NCBI GenBank assembly: GCA_947568835.1
Contig: OX387603.1
Location: 23,770,651 to 23,834,650, forward strand
Direction: 5' to 3'
Length of the DNA stretch: 64,000 nt
From: Protonemura montana
Lineage: Eukaryota > Arthropoda > Insecta > Plecoptera > Nemouridae
Position numbers and translations under genes: made by a program. The notes beneath the pieces are model-generated. The model made no database searches. It was not told where the DNA came from and was given only the letters and a program-made list of their open reading frames with translations. Below are positions 11,771 through 30,149 of the stretch, piece after piece. How positions within the stretch are numbered: position 1 is the first letter of the stretch; every line of letters begins with the position of its first letter.

Positions 11771-13519
11771 CAAAGTGGTGACACGCTGCCTACTCCTTCC
11801 TAAGTGCTTCAAGGGGATCACCGATTTGACATGCCCTCTGAGGATTTAATCTCAAATTTGAATTTATTTGTTTTGAATTGAATGATTTCTCGGAAATACC
11901 GGTGAGTGATCCTTGTTCACAGAAGTAGATGGTGTATTGATAATTGATTCGAAGGTTAATATTTCACTAAATGGGTAATAAAAAGGGTTGAGGAGGAAAA
12001 AAGCTGGTATTTTAATTAGGGAGCAGAAATAATGGATACTAAGCCTACGGAGGCAGCAATATAGACCGTGAAAGATGAAAAGTGCTCCACGGGGTTTCGC
12101 CTTTTGCTTTTTGGCCTTCGAAAGCAGAAGTCAAAGTTCGTAGTACCAACCTCTCGTCGTCTTTCGCAGTCGGTAATTTCATTTCATGTCGATCAATAAA
12201 TAAGTAAATATAAATATAAAAAGCACCACAACGTTTCTTTTCCTGGAAAGAATTTAGTGCAATATTTGACGTTACCCACTACCCACGAAAGGTCCGATGT
12301 ACGCGAAATGGGAATGAAATTTAATCTTAGAAGCAATCTTTTCTTCTGGTGGTAATATCATCGATTTAGGAGCTTTAAGCTATCAACTCCTGTATCGATA
12401 ATAAATAAATAAACAATACAAATAATGCCAATACTATAGTTACAGCGTCACTTTTTCATGGAGGGCATGGAATGGTTTGAAAATAAACAGCGAAATAATG
12501 TTGTGCACGTACCTTCAACGATCGTAATGCTGGTGAATTCCAAATGTACACTTTGTTCCGAGTTAACAACGACATGTTTCTACAGAAGCTTTTTTGATCA
12601 CATATTTGATGGCTGAATAGTTCAATAATGATACTAATTGGTACTTTCCAACTTACGGATAATACTAACAGAGAGATTTAAGTATTCTGGTTTTTTCCAA
12701 GAGCAAACTGGGTTCCATCTCGATTTTATTGAAATCAAATGGTGTCTATTCAAATTAATTTGCGCTTTTCATAACGATGACTTACAAGGCGGTGCTTTTT
12801 GAACTTGAAACGTACATCCTGTGCCGCACTGGCACCCACTGCTCTGTTCGGCCCGTTTGCTTCATCTGTCAAGCGTAGTGCTCAGTAACGGTCATAGATG
12901 ATGCGCAAAGCGAAAAGGATTGAATAACAAAGAACGCTAAACAGCCAATCACAAGTGGAGCAGCTATCAGCTGAGGCAATCATTTTGCTGTCTCATTTGA
13001 CACCTTCATCATTTTACTTCTAATATATACATGAAACAAATAGTACGATAATCATAGAAGGCACTTTTCGGTAAAACTACATTTTGGAAGCATCCGGGTA
13101 AGTGGTTTTCTCTACCTGAAACGTACAATTCAAATATTTCTGGAAGATGCTAGAATCGAATGGGGGCGTTAGGAATTTTATCACTGGTTACAAGCTAAAA
13201 CTTGCAACTTGAATCACTAGTTAGTTCATGTCTGTGCATGTATTTTCTTTAGCAACCTCGTTACGAGATGGTGTAAAGTGTGAGAGTAGAGCGTAAAAGA
13301 GTCATTGAAACAGAAACGCATCATAGAATCTGTTGGTTGGGAGCAAAGAGTTGGGAGGAACCTATATAGTCAGTCTTAACAAAGAACGCCAAAATTGTGT
13401 CTAGAAACGTGTGCCTATAACTAATACATCATGAATCATCTTCTATTTTCTAGGTAACGGCCTCTGATTGGGCCATTCTTGAGGTGTGACTGGGGTCCAG
13501 TGAAAGTAACATCACGAGA

Positions 13520-16500
13520 ATGGACCAGCAGGAGAGCCCGCCGGATGCAATCCACTTGTTAGTTGTACGCTTAAACGAGGCTCTTAATGTGGAGTCAAAG
13601 TATCAAGCTTCCCTCGATCTCCCCACTCACGACCAGGTAATAATTCCATTAGTGCTTACGCTTAAGAATAAGTCAATTTCAGGAGATTTCAGCAATTAGA
13701 GTGGTTTCCCATGACCACCAGTGCCCATGTTTGAGAACATTAAAATTCAAACTTTGCTTATGTTCAAAACATGTAGTCGTTGAGAGAATAGTTAAAGTAC
13801 CTTTTTTTTTTAGAACCCAGTCGAAAGTATCACTGCTGGCATCAGGGATGGGTCAGCTCATGTACTAAGATGCCTGAAAGTTTGGTATGACCTCCCATCA
13901 GAAGTTCTATTCGTTGCAATCAACGTGATGGATAGGTTTCTCACCAAAATGAAGGTATGTACTAATTCTAAATTAATTAGATTAAATTTCTTTTATAATG
14001 CTCTTCACTTTGAGAGCACGTTACATTTATTAAATGTATCTCTATTTGTTAATTACTGTATTTCACTTAAATAGCTAAATCCTTGTCACAATTTCATTTT
14101 TCCATCCTTAGGTTTCTCCTAGGCACATGGCATGCATTTCTGTCAGCTCGTTTCAGCTGGCAGCAAGGCACGTTGGTCAACACCAAACCATCACTGTTCC
14201 CGAGCCATGTGATCTTGCAGCGATATCGCAATGCAAGTGCACGAGCGGAGATCTTGCTCGTATGGAAGGCATCATCGCTGACAAGCTGGGGGTTGACCCA
14301 CTGAATCTTCCTGTCACACCGCTAGGTAGGGTTGTGTATTATTGTTAAGCCAATTGCAGTTGACACTTATTGCATACTCTCGGATCCTTGAGACAAAGGT
14401 TGATTACAGAGTATTGCAGTTAAATGTCAATGGTAATAGGGCAGATGAGTTCCACCCAGTAGCTGAGAGAATATGTTGTTTGAAGATACTTTATGTTTCC
14501 AAGCATTAAAGAGAACCTAAAGAGTATCAAAAATATAAGTAAGAACTTAACAACCTTCTTTTAAACAAAAGATAAAACACAATTGCATCATATTTCCAAT
14601 ATGCCAATTAAAAATTTAATCAGATGTAGAGCTATGTTTATACAGATTGGCTTGTATTTATGCCTGATTAATTCTTGGCAAGGACTTCCAAAAAAATTCA
14701 GCAGCTAAGCAAGTAAATGATGTGTTTGTTTGGCACAATCTTCAAATACCTGGTTTGCTAGACTGACCTTGAAATCCTGTTCATGTAACCTCGCGCTACT
14801 GAGAACAGGCACAACATAAAGCAAGCCGCTTGGTTTCTTTCGACATTCAGAAACATTTTATCTATGGATGGAATTTTTCTCTTTGCCTATTTCATTCCAA
14901 GCTCTGGGCAGTCTTCCAACATTCAGTGATTTTTTGCTTAGTGTACACTTATAGAACAAAACCTCTGAACTTTGATTAAATAGAAATCAATAGTCCAGCA
15001 TCTCTTCATTCTGCAATGTTTATGTAACCTCTTGTAGATCCTTGTGCTGTAATTTGCTCTTTCTATAAAATTACCAAATTCTTTGTTGAGAATTAAAAAG
15101 TGTGTCAATTACTTAAATACTGCGTCTTATCACCCGCAGATTTCTTGCGTCTGTTTGACTCTCTGTTCGCGTTGGTGGCTTCGCGACTGGGGGTGGCGCA
15201 GACGTACGAACGTGCAATGAGTGTCGCGCCAACCGTGTGGCTTGGCCTGGAAATCTTGGCATGCGATGCCGCGTGCGCCAACTTCCGGCCGAGCGAGGTG
15301 GCGTTGGCACTGTTGTGCGCTCATCTTGATGCCGCCTGCACCGTGCGTCCCGCGCAAGACCCCACCGCGGGAACGCACGTTTCCAGGCTGCTAGCGTTTG
15401 GCGTGCAGCTCCAAAAGCTTTGCAACGTAAGTTTGATGCCGCTGGCGTTTCATTGGCTTCCTGCTTCATGTTCCTGCTGTAGAATGTCTCAAAAATATAT
15501 TTTATTGCTTTGCTATGAGTATGATGGATCTTAAAGTACAGCCTTCAAAAACTAAAATACTCTCAAAACTGATAAGTCCCAAGAAGCTCAATTGGTTAGA
15601 ACAACACCCATGAATGGTGGAGAAATGGTGAAATGGTCAAGGTAGAAAGGCATTACAAGAGTTTTTTTTTTTTTTTAATTTAATAACATAGTTTGTGAAC
15701 AATATCATTGTATAAACCGTGTTAAGTACTAAAATTAATATGTGAATGAGTGAATGATGATAAATTGAGATAAAAGTACATCAATATTTCATTTCAAACA
15801 CTAAGATCGCAGGTATTCGTCAATGCTGTAGAAGTTAAGTTCAAGTAGGAATGTTTTTATTGCAGACTTGAATTCTTGATGCATTTTCAATATTTTTATG
15901 GAGTTTGGTAGTTATTCCTTCTTAACCATAATAATTTCCGTAACGATATTTCGTGCCAATTCTTTTATGGATTTTTTGCTGTTAAAGTGTATGCTATAAT
16001 ATTCGACCTTATTAGTTATTGGCACCAATTAAAGTAGCTAGATAACAATTTTACCACCCAATGCCTGCCACCTTTCCAGATTTCGGACAGCAGTTTGTTT
16101 TGCTGCCAAGAGGTGGTGCTATCAATCCTAGCACGCTACAACGCCCAGTGCCAGATGCCTCATCGACAGCGACTGGTGTGGAGACTCTCCCAGCGTACGC
16201 TTCGCTACCTGCGGCCCACCGACAAGCTCACCTCGATGCTGCCTACAATCGCAGAGGACAAGCAGCTGCAGCTGTTGTTGCGATCTAGGTGAGAACAGTG
16301 TTTTGCTGGACAACTCCTAGTAATGGTGAACTTTTCAAATCACATTTAGGTAGTATTGTTTACAACCTTTAAGTTGTTTCTATACACAGTGCTTTGGTTC
16401 TATGGCAAGTGTAATGAATATTAATGTCAGATTTGCGTATTTTGCCGACAATTGGTTCTGGATTTGTTTACTCTTATTATAAACATTGACTAGCCTTTGG

Positions 16501-16754
16501 AACCATTTTTCCTTTGCCCCTAATTTTTCCTCATTAATACCTTATTTTTTAGCCCTTGTCTTATGTTTACGATCTTCGTTTCTAGGTCAGGGAGCGTGAG
16601 CTCAGAAGAGAGCTGCGACTCTGAGAAGGAGGAGGTGCTGGGGGAGTGGCAGCAGCAGGGGGGTGGCCTGCCCCCCTTGGACTGGGCCAAGGGAGGCATG
16701 TTTCCCCTGCAGGAGGAGGAGGAATACGTCCCCAGAGACCTGCTCACTGCCTAA
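13520..16754 (+). CDS. CycG: Cyclin G (CCNG1/CCNG2, CycG-like)
   Basis: Cyclin of the G family, which in animals acts with the PP2A B' phosphatase and in the DNA-damage and growth response. I assemble six coding exons: 13520-13636, 13814-13954, 14112-14325, 15140-15426, 16080-16288 and 16586-16754. All junctions are GT-AG and keep frame, giving 378 residues. The cyclin box spans roughly residues 40-150 and carries family hallmarks: RDGSAHVLRCLKVWYDLP, then NVMDRFLTKMK, then SPRHMACISVSSFQLAAR, and ISQCKCTSGDLARME, which matches the cyclin G ISQCKCT motif. The C-terminus holds the acidic SSEESCDSE stretch also seen in vertebrate cyclin G2. The ATG follows an in-frame purine-rich context (GAGAATGG). 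Introns of 810 and 650 bases separate exons 3-4 and 4-5, and nothing coding is visible in them. Confidence 0.93.
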
Positions 16755-19519
16755 CTTGCTATGTCGCCAAGGATTTTACTGGAAATCCCTGCGGCGTAGG
16801 CAGGGCTTCTTCTTGATGATCTGTCGTTAGGTATTGATGTAGCGTAGTGGATAATGTGATAAGTGAAAGGCATAGAGTAGTTCTGTTAATTTTTGCTACT
16901 AGAGATTTCATCAAAAATTTTTATTTTTACTTACTGGCATGAATGTCAGGATTTACTTTAAATATTGACTGTTCCTTTGTTTTATTATTACATTGCAGTG
17001 GCCAAACTACAATTGCATGTAAGTCAAGACTCTATGCCTTTCCCTGTCCAACAAAAAAAAATATATATATTTATCGGTATTATTTTGCATCAAGCAATCA
17101 AATCCACAAAACCCAAAAAAGTACAAAACAAGAAATAACTAACAAAAAATATTACTTTTAATAGAAATTATAACATTAAGTATGTAGGAAATCATCGCGT
17201 TAATCAACACGTAAATCATTTTCGTATTTAGCTCAAAGTTTGAGCATCAAGAGAGTTTGACAGATTTTACTTTAAGGGACCTTTTCATTTCATTTGACCT
17301 TTTACATTACTAAACGTTGGGTGTGTTCTAGGATGCTACTTATGAACACAGCAACACTTCATAATTTTTAGTCTTAACTTTTTGCTATTGCAGAGATTAC
17401 TTGGACTATGCCGAGATTTTTACACTCGTCGGCAAGGAAACAAATTTTATGCATTTTTTTTACTTTAAAAGAAGGGCAAGTCTGAAAGTTAAATTCATTC
17501 GGGCAAGTCATAACTACGACGAATTGAAATTATCTTGTAAGAGGGCAATCTCATTTACTCACCAATTGAATTTTTGATACCAATGTTGCCGTGCTTAGAT
17601 ACTAGTCACTAGTCAGTTTCATTGCTAGGTTACCAGCGTGGCATTAGCGGATGGGCTCCGAGGCTTGTTCGAACAGCGACCTGTCGTCAAATTGTTTGCT
17701 ACTAGTTTATCGTTTGATCCAATATTGGGAATTTTGCATTACTTTTACTTTTACTTTATTGGGCTCCACAGACAGTGATATTCTGTGACCAAATCTCACA
17801 AAAACCTTAAATATCCAAAGTTTGGTTTCATTTCTAGCAATTTTGATATAATGGCGGATTCTTCGTCCCATTTTTTGTTTCGCTGAGTTTTTACGAGGGC
17901 ACAAGGGGCCATTATCATCCAGATCTTTCCATCGACATCATTAAGAGTAGCATAGTTACCAGACATTTCTGGGCCAATTGCACCTTAAAAAAAGGATTTG
18001 TGTTCAACACACCACGAACGTACAAAATTCTTTAAATGCCTAGTCTTTCTTAAGAATTCACATCTCTCATCATCAGCAATCTTAACTGGGAGGTTAAAAA
18101 TAATAAAATAAGACTTATTGATGATGCAATATCCACAGATCTACCACTTCAAGTTACATTACAAAATTGGAGCCATTTTATGACTTATTGTATGTGTAAA
18201 GACTAGATCTTTCTCAAATACTGATGCAATTAGCTTTATTGTTGTGAAGAGGATGCAACTTTCAACACGAGGTATCATTTTGTATTTTAGCAAGCTTTGT
18301 TTATAAACATATTTTCTAGGTTCTAGTTTTTTTTTTTTTTTACTTGGCAAAGTATTGCCATGTCTGTTTAAAAATTGACTTTTATATATTTAAATTAATC
18401 CTTTAAAAAATGTTAGATACATTAGATAAGTAACAATTGTTTCCTGCTATTTTGTGGAAATATCGATAGGTGTACATTGACGAGAGAAGACTCCAGACAA
18501 AGTGTCTAAAACATGAATGAATTAATATATTCGATGTGAAAACTTAAAAACGTATGGGTTACCACCAATAACGCTAATTTTGTGGTGTGCCTACAGAGCT
18601 GTATTGACTGCAAGCTGTATAAATACCTAATCAATTATCATATTAAATTGTCAAATTCACCAATACTATGGGAATGATTAAGTATGGTCATGATAAGTAA
18701 TAAATGTTAGCATAATTCTAATTATTAAACAAATATGAATGCATGGAAAGTGTGACGAGGAGGAAGTGAGGTCAATAAAAAGTGGGTTATTGATGGACAA
18801 ATTAAAACCTGTGTTTTTATTTAACATACCTAATTAGGATCGCACATTGTGTGCCTCATGAAGCATTCAATTTCTTAAGTGTCATAATAAGGTGTTTCAA
18901 AATGGGAATAACATCCATTGCTATCTTGAAACGTGCTACATGGAAATCATATACACAAATGTTTGTTCATGCTTCAGTGCAACGACATGGTAAGAAACAT
19001 TTCTGTGGGGGAAGTTTGGTTTTTTTTCCATGAAACTGCTATTTTCAATAATTGAGCAGCAGGTGACTCTTTGAAACATGACCGGAGTTTGTTAATTCTA
19101 CAATTTGCAGACTGTGATAGATAATTTTCTTTAAAGTTTTTTAATACATTGTTAGATCTAAAAAGCATTTTTTTAAATTTTAAATGTCTGGATTTCAATT
19201 ACAGAAAGGTAGTATTGACTTGAACAGTCACAACTGCATTCAGAAATAAAACCATCGACTAATGGTTGTATTGTTGTACATAAAAGTAGGTTTGCCTTGG
19301 TTAGTATGTTATACTGTGAGCTATAAATATTAACAATGCATGCTGGCTTGCTAGCTGTACAGCTCGCCAAAAATGGGAAGGTATGTACCATATACATCAG
19401 GGTACGGGAATTTTGGAGGACCTAGCCTGAAGAACTACCTCCAAGAGCACTCACACTCGAATTAAATTAATTGCAGTAGTTTCTTGGAGATCTGCTGAAA
19501 AACTTTCCAAACTGACAAA
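16755..19519. other. Intergenic DNA between convergent cyclin G and RECQL5
   Basis: The two genes converge here, so both 3' untranslated regions should lie in this stretch. It is AT-rich with several poly-T and poly-A runs. A plus-strand AATAAA near 18776 could be a distal polyadenylation signal. Short open frames on both strands show no family signature. Confidence 0.5.
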
Positions 19520-25454
<5,935 letters not shown>

Positions 25455-25850
25455 ATTAACAAAATATTGGCACCAGCAAATAAGACATAAAGTCTTAATG
25501 CAGTTACCAACAAACAAACTGCATCACAAAATAAATTGTCAGTGAATGGCTCAGCGCTTAGAGGTTATATTGCAATTCATTTGACAACAAATAACCACGT
25601 GATATTCGACAGCTGATTTGCCATCGATTTCTAACCTCAATGTAGCATGTAGGTACGCTTTGGTTATTTTGAACCCTCAAGCATCTCAAGTGACTACCAC
25701 CGTTGAGTGTCCACCACCATCGCTACTACATTTTCCTCTCAAGGAAAAGTCGAATAAATAACAATTATTATTGTTATGATAGAAGCAAGGAACTAATCTC
25801 AAGTGACCAATATTAACAGCGTCGCTGTGGCGGAATTGAGTAAAATTACC
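25455..25850. promoter_or_regulatory. Putative bidirectional promoter, RECQL5 / SRI-domain gene
   Basis: 396 bases separate the ATG of RECQL5 (minus) from that of its helicase-less relative (plus). No other gene fits between them, so both transcripts must start in or near this segment. No clear TATA box is visible. Its role is inferred from position only. Confidence 0.5.
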
Positions 25851-28800
25851 ATGAGCTCGACTAGTGATTCTTCAGACACTGGTTTTTGTACCAATGGGAA
25901 TAAAAGAGGAATGCCATATGCTTTGAAGAAGCGCAGAAAGAAAATTAACATTTCCTTCCAAGAGCTTACATCGGATGAAAGTAAAAATCCTAAAGAGCAT
26001 TTAAACAAGTTAACATCTATAGTAAGTCTGCTTAGTTGTAACTTTACTAATTTTAAGTTAATATTTTAGTTTGTGTTCACAGTATAGCAGTAGAACACAG
26101 ATATATAATAATTTACTGGACTGCAATTTAATATATTTTTATTATTCTGTTCCTAGGTTCGAGAAACATATTTATCGTATTTAATAAAAATACTCTCCCT
26201 CAATTACAAATCTATAAGTACAAATAAAGCATCCTCGGGAAGAGTTTTTAGCGGCAAAGACATTAAGCAGTGTGCTATACAAATGGAACAAAATGCGTTA
26301 CAATCCAGTATTGTGGCTGAAGTGTATCGGAAAGCCATGCTGCAGATGGTTAGTTAAGACTGCATGGAATGTTATGCATAATTTTTTATACAGTTCCATA
26401 ACAAGAAGAATTTTTATTCTTATGTTATTGTCAGTTATTGGTTTGATTTCTAACAGTACAGAAAAGAAACAAGAACACCCAAGCATACATGACTTTGCTG
26501 ATTCAAAAATCGTTCTTATCAACCAGTTTTAATGTCAGTAGCTGCCTTGCTCAGTAAAAAAGGGACTGGTGTTGTTCATCAATTCCACGGGCCTAAATTA
26601 TGTAATTACGGAGATTGATTGTGGTAAAGAAGGAAAGAGAGAGACACTGCAACTTACTGGAGAAGAAAATTGGCATTGCATGGTGCACTTATTAGGGAAT
26701 TTCCAGAATTTTCGATAATGCATTTCGGCGACAAGTTTTTTAAAAAGTGCATCAGGCAACGCCAATTTTCCCCTCGTGTAAGTTCCGCTCTCTCGCTCTT
26801 TTTTTCTGTCGTGAAGTTTTTATCATAAGTCATGTGTCATTGTTATTTAGGTAATTTAGTAACTGACTCTTCCACCCTTGTGATATCAAGGTACTTTCTT
26901 AAAACTTCTCATATCTTATCTATCATAATTTTATCTAACTTCCTACATTGCAAAACCTCTGCACTACCCCTGCTATCTTCTCAAAACTCAAAGTTAATTT
27001 TAAAATTAAACAGAACTTGGGGGAGCAGACTAAGACGCAAATGGGGCTTACGTAAAGCAGTGGCTCTCTGTGCTAGCGTCTCAATTATAAATATAAAATT
27101 ATTTTGTGAAAATTTAATAACAGTGATTTTAAACAACTGCGACACCTGAAATATTATTTGGTAAGCAGAAGCTCCCCACTAGTATATCTTAAACAAATCG
27201 GAAAATTAAATTCACCTGTCTTCGCCTACTTTCTCTCTTTGAGGCCAGACAGTCGCTGGTGGCAGCAAAACAACGCTATTAAACTTTAGATTCAACAAAA
27301 CTCAGTGATACTTCATGGCATGGCATGTGCTCGGTAGATACTGTCTTCTCTAAACTGTTGACAATTGTCGGAACTTTAACATTTTTCTAGAGGGCTGATT
27401 TATAAGTCCAGAAGTATACTTCTAACTAATGGCACATTTTACTCACCCAAATTTAAAAGGAAAGAGAGAAAGAGTCCGCAACTGACCTGAGAAGAAAATT
27501 GGCGTCGCGTGATACCTTTGTCATTGTTAGAGATGTTATGATGTTAGAGTGGTTATGTTATTGTCAGAGTTGTTTTGAGAAGTATTTTTAACCAGGACAA
27601 AGGCAACACAATGAAAAGTTCAAAATTATCAAAAATTCTAGAAATGTCTCGAAAAGTGCACCATACAATGTCAATACTCTTCTCCGGTAAATTGAGCGCC
27701 CTCTCTTTTTCCTTCTTCATTACAGCAAATATCTAGCTTCTTGGAAACCTATTCGCATTCCTACTCAAATGTATTTTACCTAGGTTGCCGAAATACAACG
27801 AAACACTGAAAGGCAGAAATTGCACAGTAAACTTTGCGACTACTCTCAACTATTCGACGACAAGGGAACTCAAACGGAGAGTTTCTCACCTGAACTTTCT
27901 AAAAGTATGAATAAGGATGCTGCTTGCAATGATACACCAACAGCTACCTTTCCTTTATTTATTGTCAACAATAGCAATACACCTGATATCACTGATCGCA
28001 TCACCAGGTCTTGCATTCTACCCACCAAAGTAAACCGTCGGTCAAGACAAATGGAACAATCAGCAAACATCAATAGCAACAAACAAAAAACAATAGCTAT
28101 GGCCAGTAAGAAAGTTCTTATTGACGTAGACATTTCTAAAGGAAACAAAAGTCCAGTGGACTTGTATCAGCAGAAATACACTGATGATCACGGGGAAGAA
28201 TTGCTTTTTCACTCCTATTCTGAAAGTGACGAGTGTGCTGATTATGATGAAATTGTAAATGATATAGAATTGGTGCCTGTTATAGAAACCAAGTATTCTT
28301 TGCTGGAAGTTGCTAATAATGGACAGGTGAGACCTACACCTAAGCAGTCGTTAGATGAGCGGTTGGCAGCATTGAATTTTAATAGGTCTACCACATTTGC
28401 TCTTGGAGAGTTTTCACCTGAGAAGGCAAACGATGATGTTGACCATAGAGAACTACCAGTCCAAGAAGACAACATGACACCCCTAAAGTCACAAGAATCG
28501 CCAGGTCTTTCGACGCTAGATAAAAGGCTAGCAGAAATTCATGGAGAATGTGGAGAACACCCTTGTACGTCAAAGGAAGCCGGAAAAAAAGCAATGGATA
28601 AACCAAAGAAAAAATTGGTCTGGCGTTACGAGGAGATGCATTACACCAAAAAACTAAAATTGAAGCTCAAATCACTTAGTACTGTTAAGAGAATGAGGCT
28701 TGAAAGCCGCTTAAACGAGTTGTTTGTGGAGGAGAGCAAAGCAAGCAGGAAACTACGAGAAAGACCTTTAGTAGAAGATCCGCTTTTGGAATTCAAAGAC

Positions 28801-29105
28801 CGAATCAAGCCGTGGGTAGTGAAACATTTGATGCCATACTACAAAAGTGGCAAGATCGACTCACGAGATTTTTTCAAACACGTAGCAAGGCATATAACTG
28901 ACAGCTTGGTAGAGATTAACCATCATCCAGGTATGATTCTTTGTTCATAACTGATCTGAAATCTAAATCGCTAATGCTCAAGGGGTAACATGCAAATAGG
29001 CAGTTTACTAACGTTAAACAATGGTGATACTATTCAAGATGTTCTTTTTTTTTTTTAGATGAAGCAGATGTCATTGAAGGCATAAATTTGCTATTGAATG
29101 CCTAA
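25851..29105 (+). CDS. Helicase-less RECQL5-related protein with KIX-like and SRI domains
   Basis: I assemble four exons: 25851-26021, 26157-26348, 27784-28930 and 29059-29105, giving 518 residues. The longer frame to 25803 opens with GTG; ATG 25851 has a good context (ACCATGA). Residues 1-57 hold a basic KKRRKK stretch, a likely nuclear signal. Residues 58 to about 130 (VRETYLSYLIKIL, then DIKQCAIQMEQNAL, then AEVYRKAMLQMVAEI) match the KIX-like region of RECQL5 (TREMYLTSLL, DLEQLAIHLEYKTF, SIYKTVLTKL). The middle is polar and acidic, with two LD(E/K)RLA motifs near 312 and 367. Residues about 457-518 match the SRI domain (VVKHLMPYYKSGKIDSRDFF, then KHVARHIT). Exon 2 and the last intron correspond in position and phase to RECQL5 exon 11 and its last intron. 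No helicase motif is present. I infer a Pol II CTD-binding adaptor born by partial inverted duplication of RECQL5. The 1.4-kb intron holds two MITE-like elements. Confidence 0.8.
26628..26808. mobile_element. MITE-like inverted-repeat element, copy 1
   Basis: A left arm of about 60 bases (26628-26690) is the imperfect reverse complement of a right arm (26742-26808). Both carry GAAAATTGGC(A/G)TTGC and TG(G/A)TGCACTT in the arm and a GA-rich outer tract. It sits in intron 2 of the SRI-domain gene. No transposase is present, so it would be non-autonomous. Exact ends and target duplication are not resolved. Confidence 0.6.
27455..27717. mobile_element. MITE-like inverted-repeat element, copy 2
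   Basis: It has the same architecture and arm sequence as the element at 26628-26808: a GA-rich outer tract, then GAGAAGAAAATTGGCG on the left, and a right arm whose reverse complement reads GGAGAAGAGTATTGACATTG, then TATGGTGCACTT. It lies in the same intron, just upstream of exon 3, and its right end is about 70 bases from the splice acceptor at 27784. Confidence 0.55.
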
Positions 29106-30149
29106 AGCTCAATGACTATTGAGCCAACAAAGTATGGAAGGAACATAAATGCAGTGTTTTTATGACACTAAAGCAGTACAATTACAACTAAAGCAGTTAC
29201 AACTAATATTTATCTTTTTAATCATATTTAAGAATTATAGAGGCATTGTCAGGTAGGAAACAGTTCAAAACTTAAATTCGTAGGTGGGACCATTGCCAAA
29301 CTATCATTCTGCAAATCCTTGTTTTGTCCTATAACTGCAGAATAGCACATCGTTTCAGAAGCAATAACAGTCAAAGTCTCAGATAATTGCGCTTTTATTT
29401 TCTTAAGATTTGTGTGAATCTTTCATTTTTTTTACATTTTGATCTCATACTCTGAGGTATTTGACTGGATATAGCGTCTATTGCGCACTAATAATTTATT
29501 ACTTATTGCATCGTGAACTTTTTTGTCCCAGCAAGAGTGAAATTGTTGTACGTTGATCTGTTTTTTATTTACATAATGTGTATCAATACCATTTTTTATA
29601 ATATTTAATAAACAGTCATTAAAAAATTATTCCAACATATTTTCCTTTCTTTCTCAAATTACTGCCATCTAATTACATTACATTAAACACCAGATACCTT
29701 AATAAAATAAAAATTATTGTGATATTGATTAAAAATTTGGCTTCTTTTTGCAGTATAATTCTTAAAGAGACGAATCACTGTCAAAAAGTCATGAATCAGC
29801 TTTGACATCAATCTCTGAATGGCAATTTATTTGCCGCCACAGACCTACCAGTGTAATATGATAATAGGCACTTGTCAAATAATGGTAATAACCAGGCCAA
29901 CAACTCAACGAGGAGAAAATGGATGGTTATTCGTTTAGCCTTGGCGCTCATGTATAAACCCTAAAGTCGTCTACGATATCTGAGCTCTGTGTGAGTTAGA
30001 ATAGATTTATTTACTCAAGATTTCAATCATCAGACTTTGGAACTTAATTTACTACATCGTATACTTTGTAATTACCTAACAAAAAATAAATCATCATTGG
30101 AGCAAAAGCACAGGATTCTTTCAAAATAATTTATCATTTGCATTAAGAC
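29106..30149. other. Intergenic DNA, SRI-domain gene to FLVCR cluster
   Basis: AT-rich and without a supportable coding frame. The 3' untranslated region of the SRI-domain gene should occupy the left part; an AATAAA lies near 29607. The first FLVCR-like gene begins at 30150, and its promoter is presumably in the right part. No repeat family is recognised. Confidence 0.5.

Larger units (their letters stand above)
8914..13519. other. Intergenic DNA between Toll and cyclin G
   Basis: No coding region is supportable. The first 400 bases, reading leftwards, are CpG-rich and probably hold the Toll promoter; a minus-strand donor (CTGCAG then GTATGC) near 9160 could end a 5' untranslated exon. A perfect 34-bp palindrome lies at 10351-10384 and a dispersed repeat at 11702-11770. 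Near 13090 the sequence CCGG then GTAAGT is a strong plus-strand donor and could end a 5' untranslated exon of cyclin G, joining an acceptor near 13454. Confidence 0.5.

Noticed and set aside
27870-28606. Minus-strand frames across the large exon of the SRI-domain gene
   Set aside because: Shadows of the plus-strand frame, which continues unbroken for 382 codons and matches SRI at its end.
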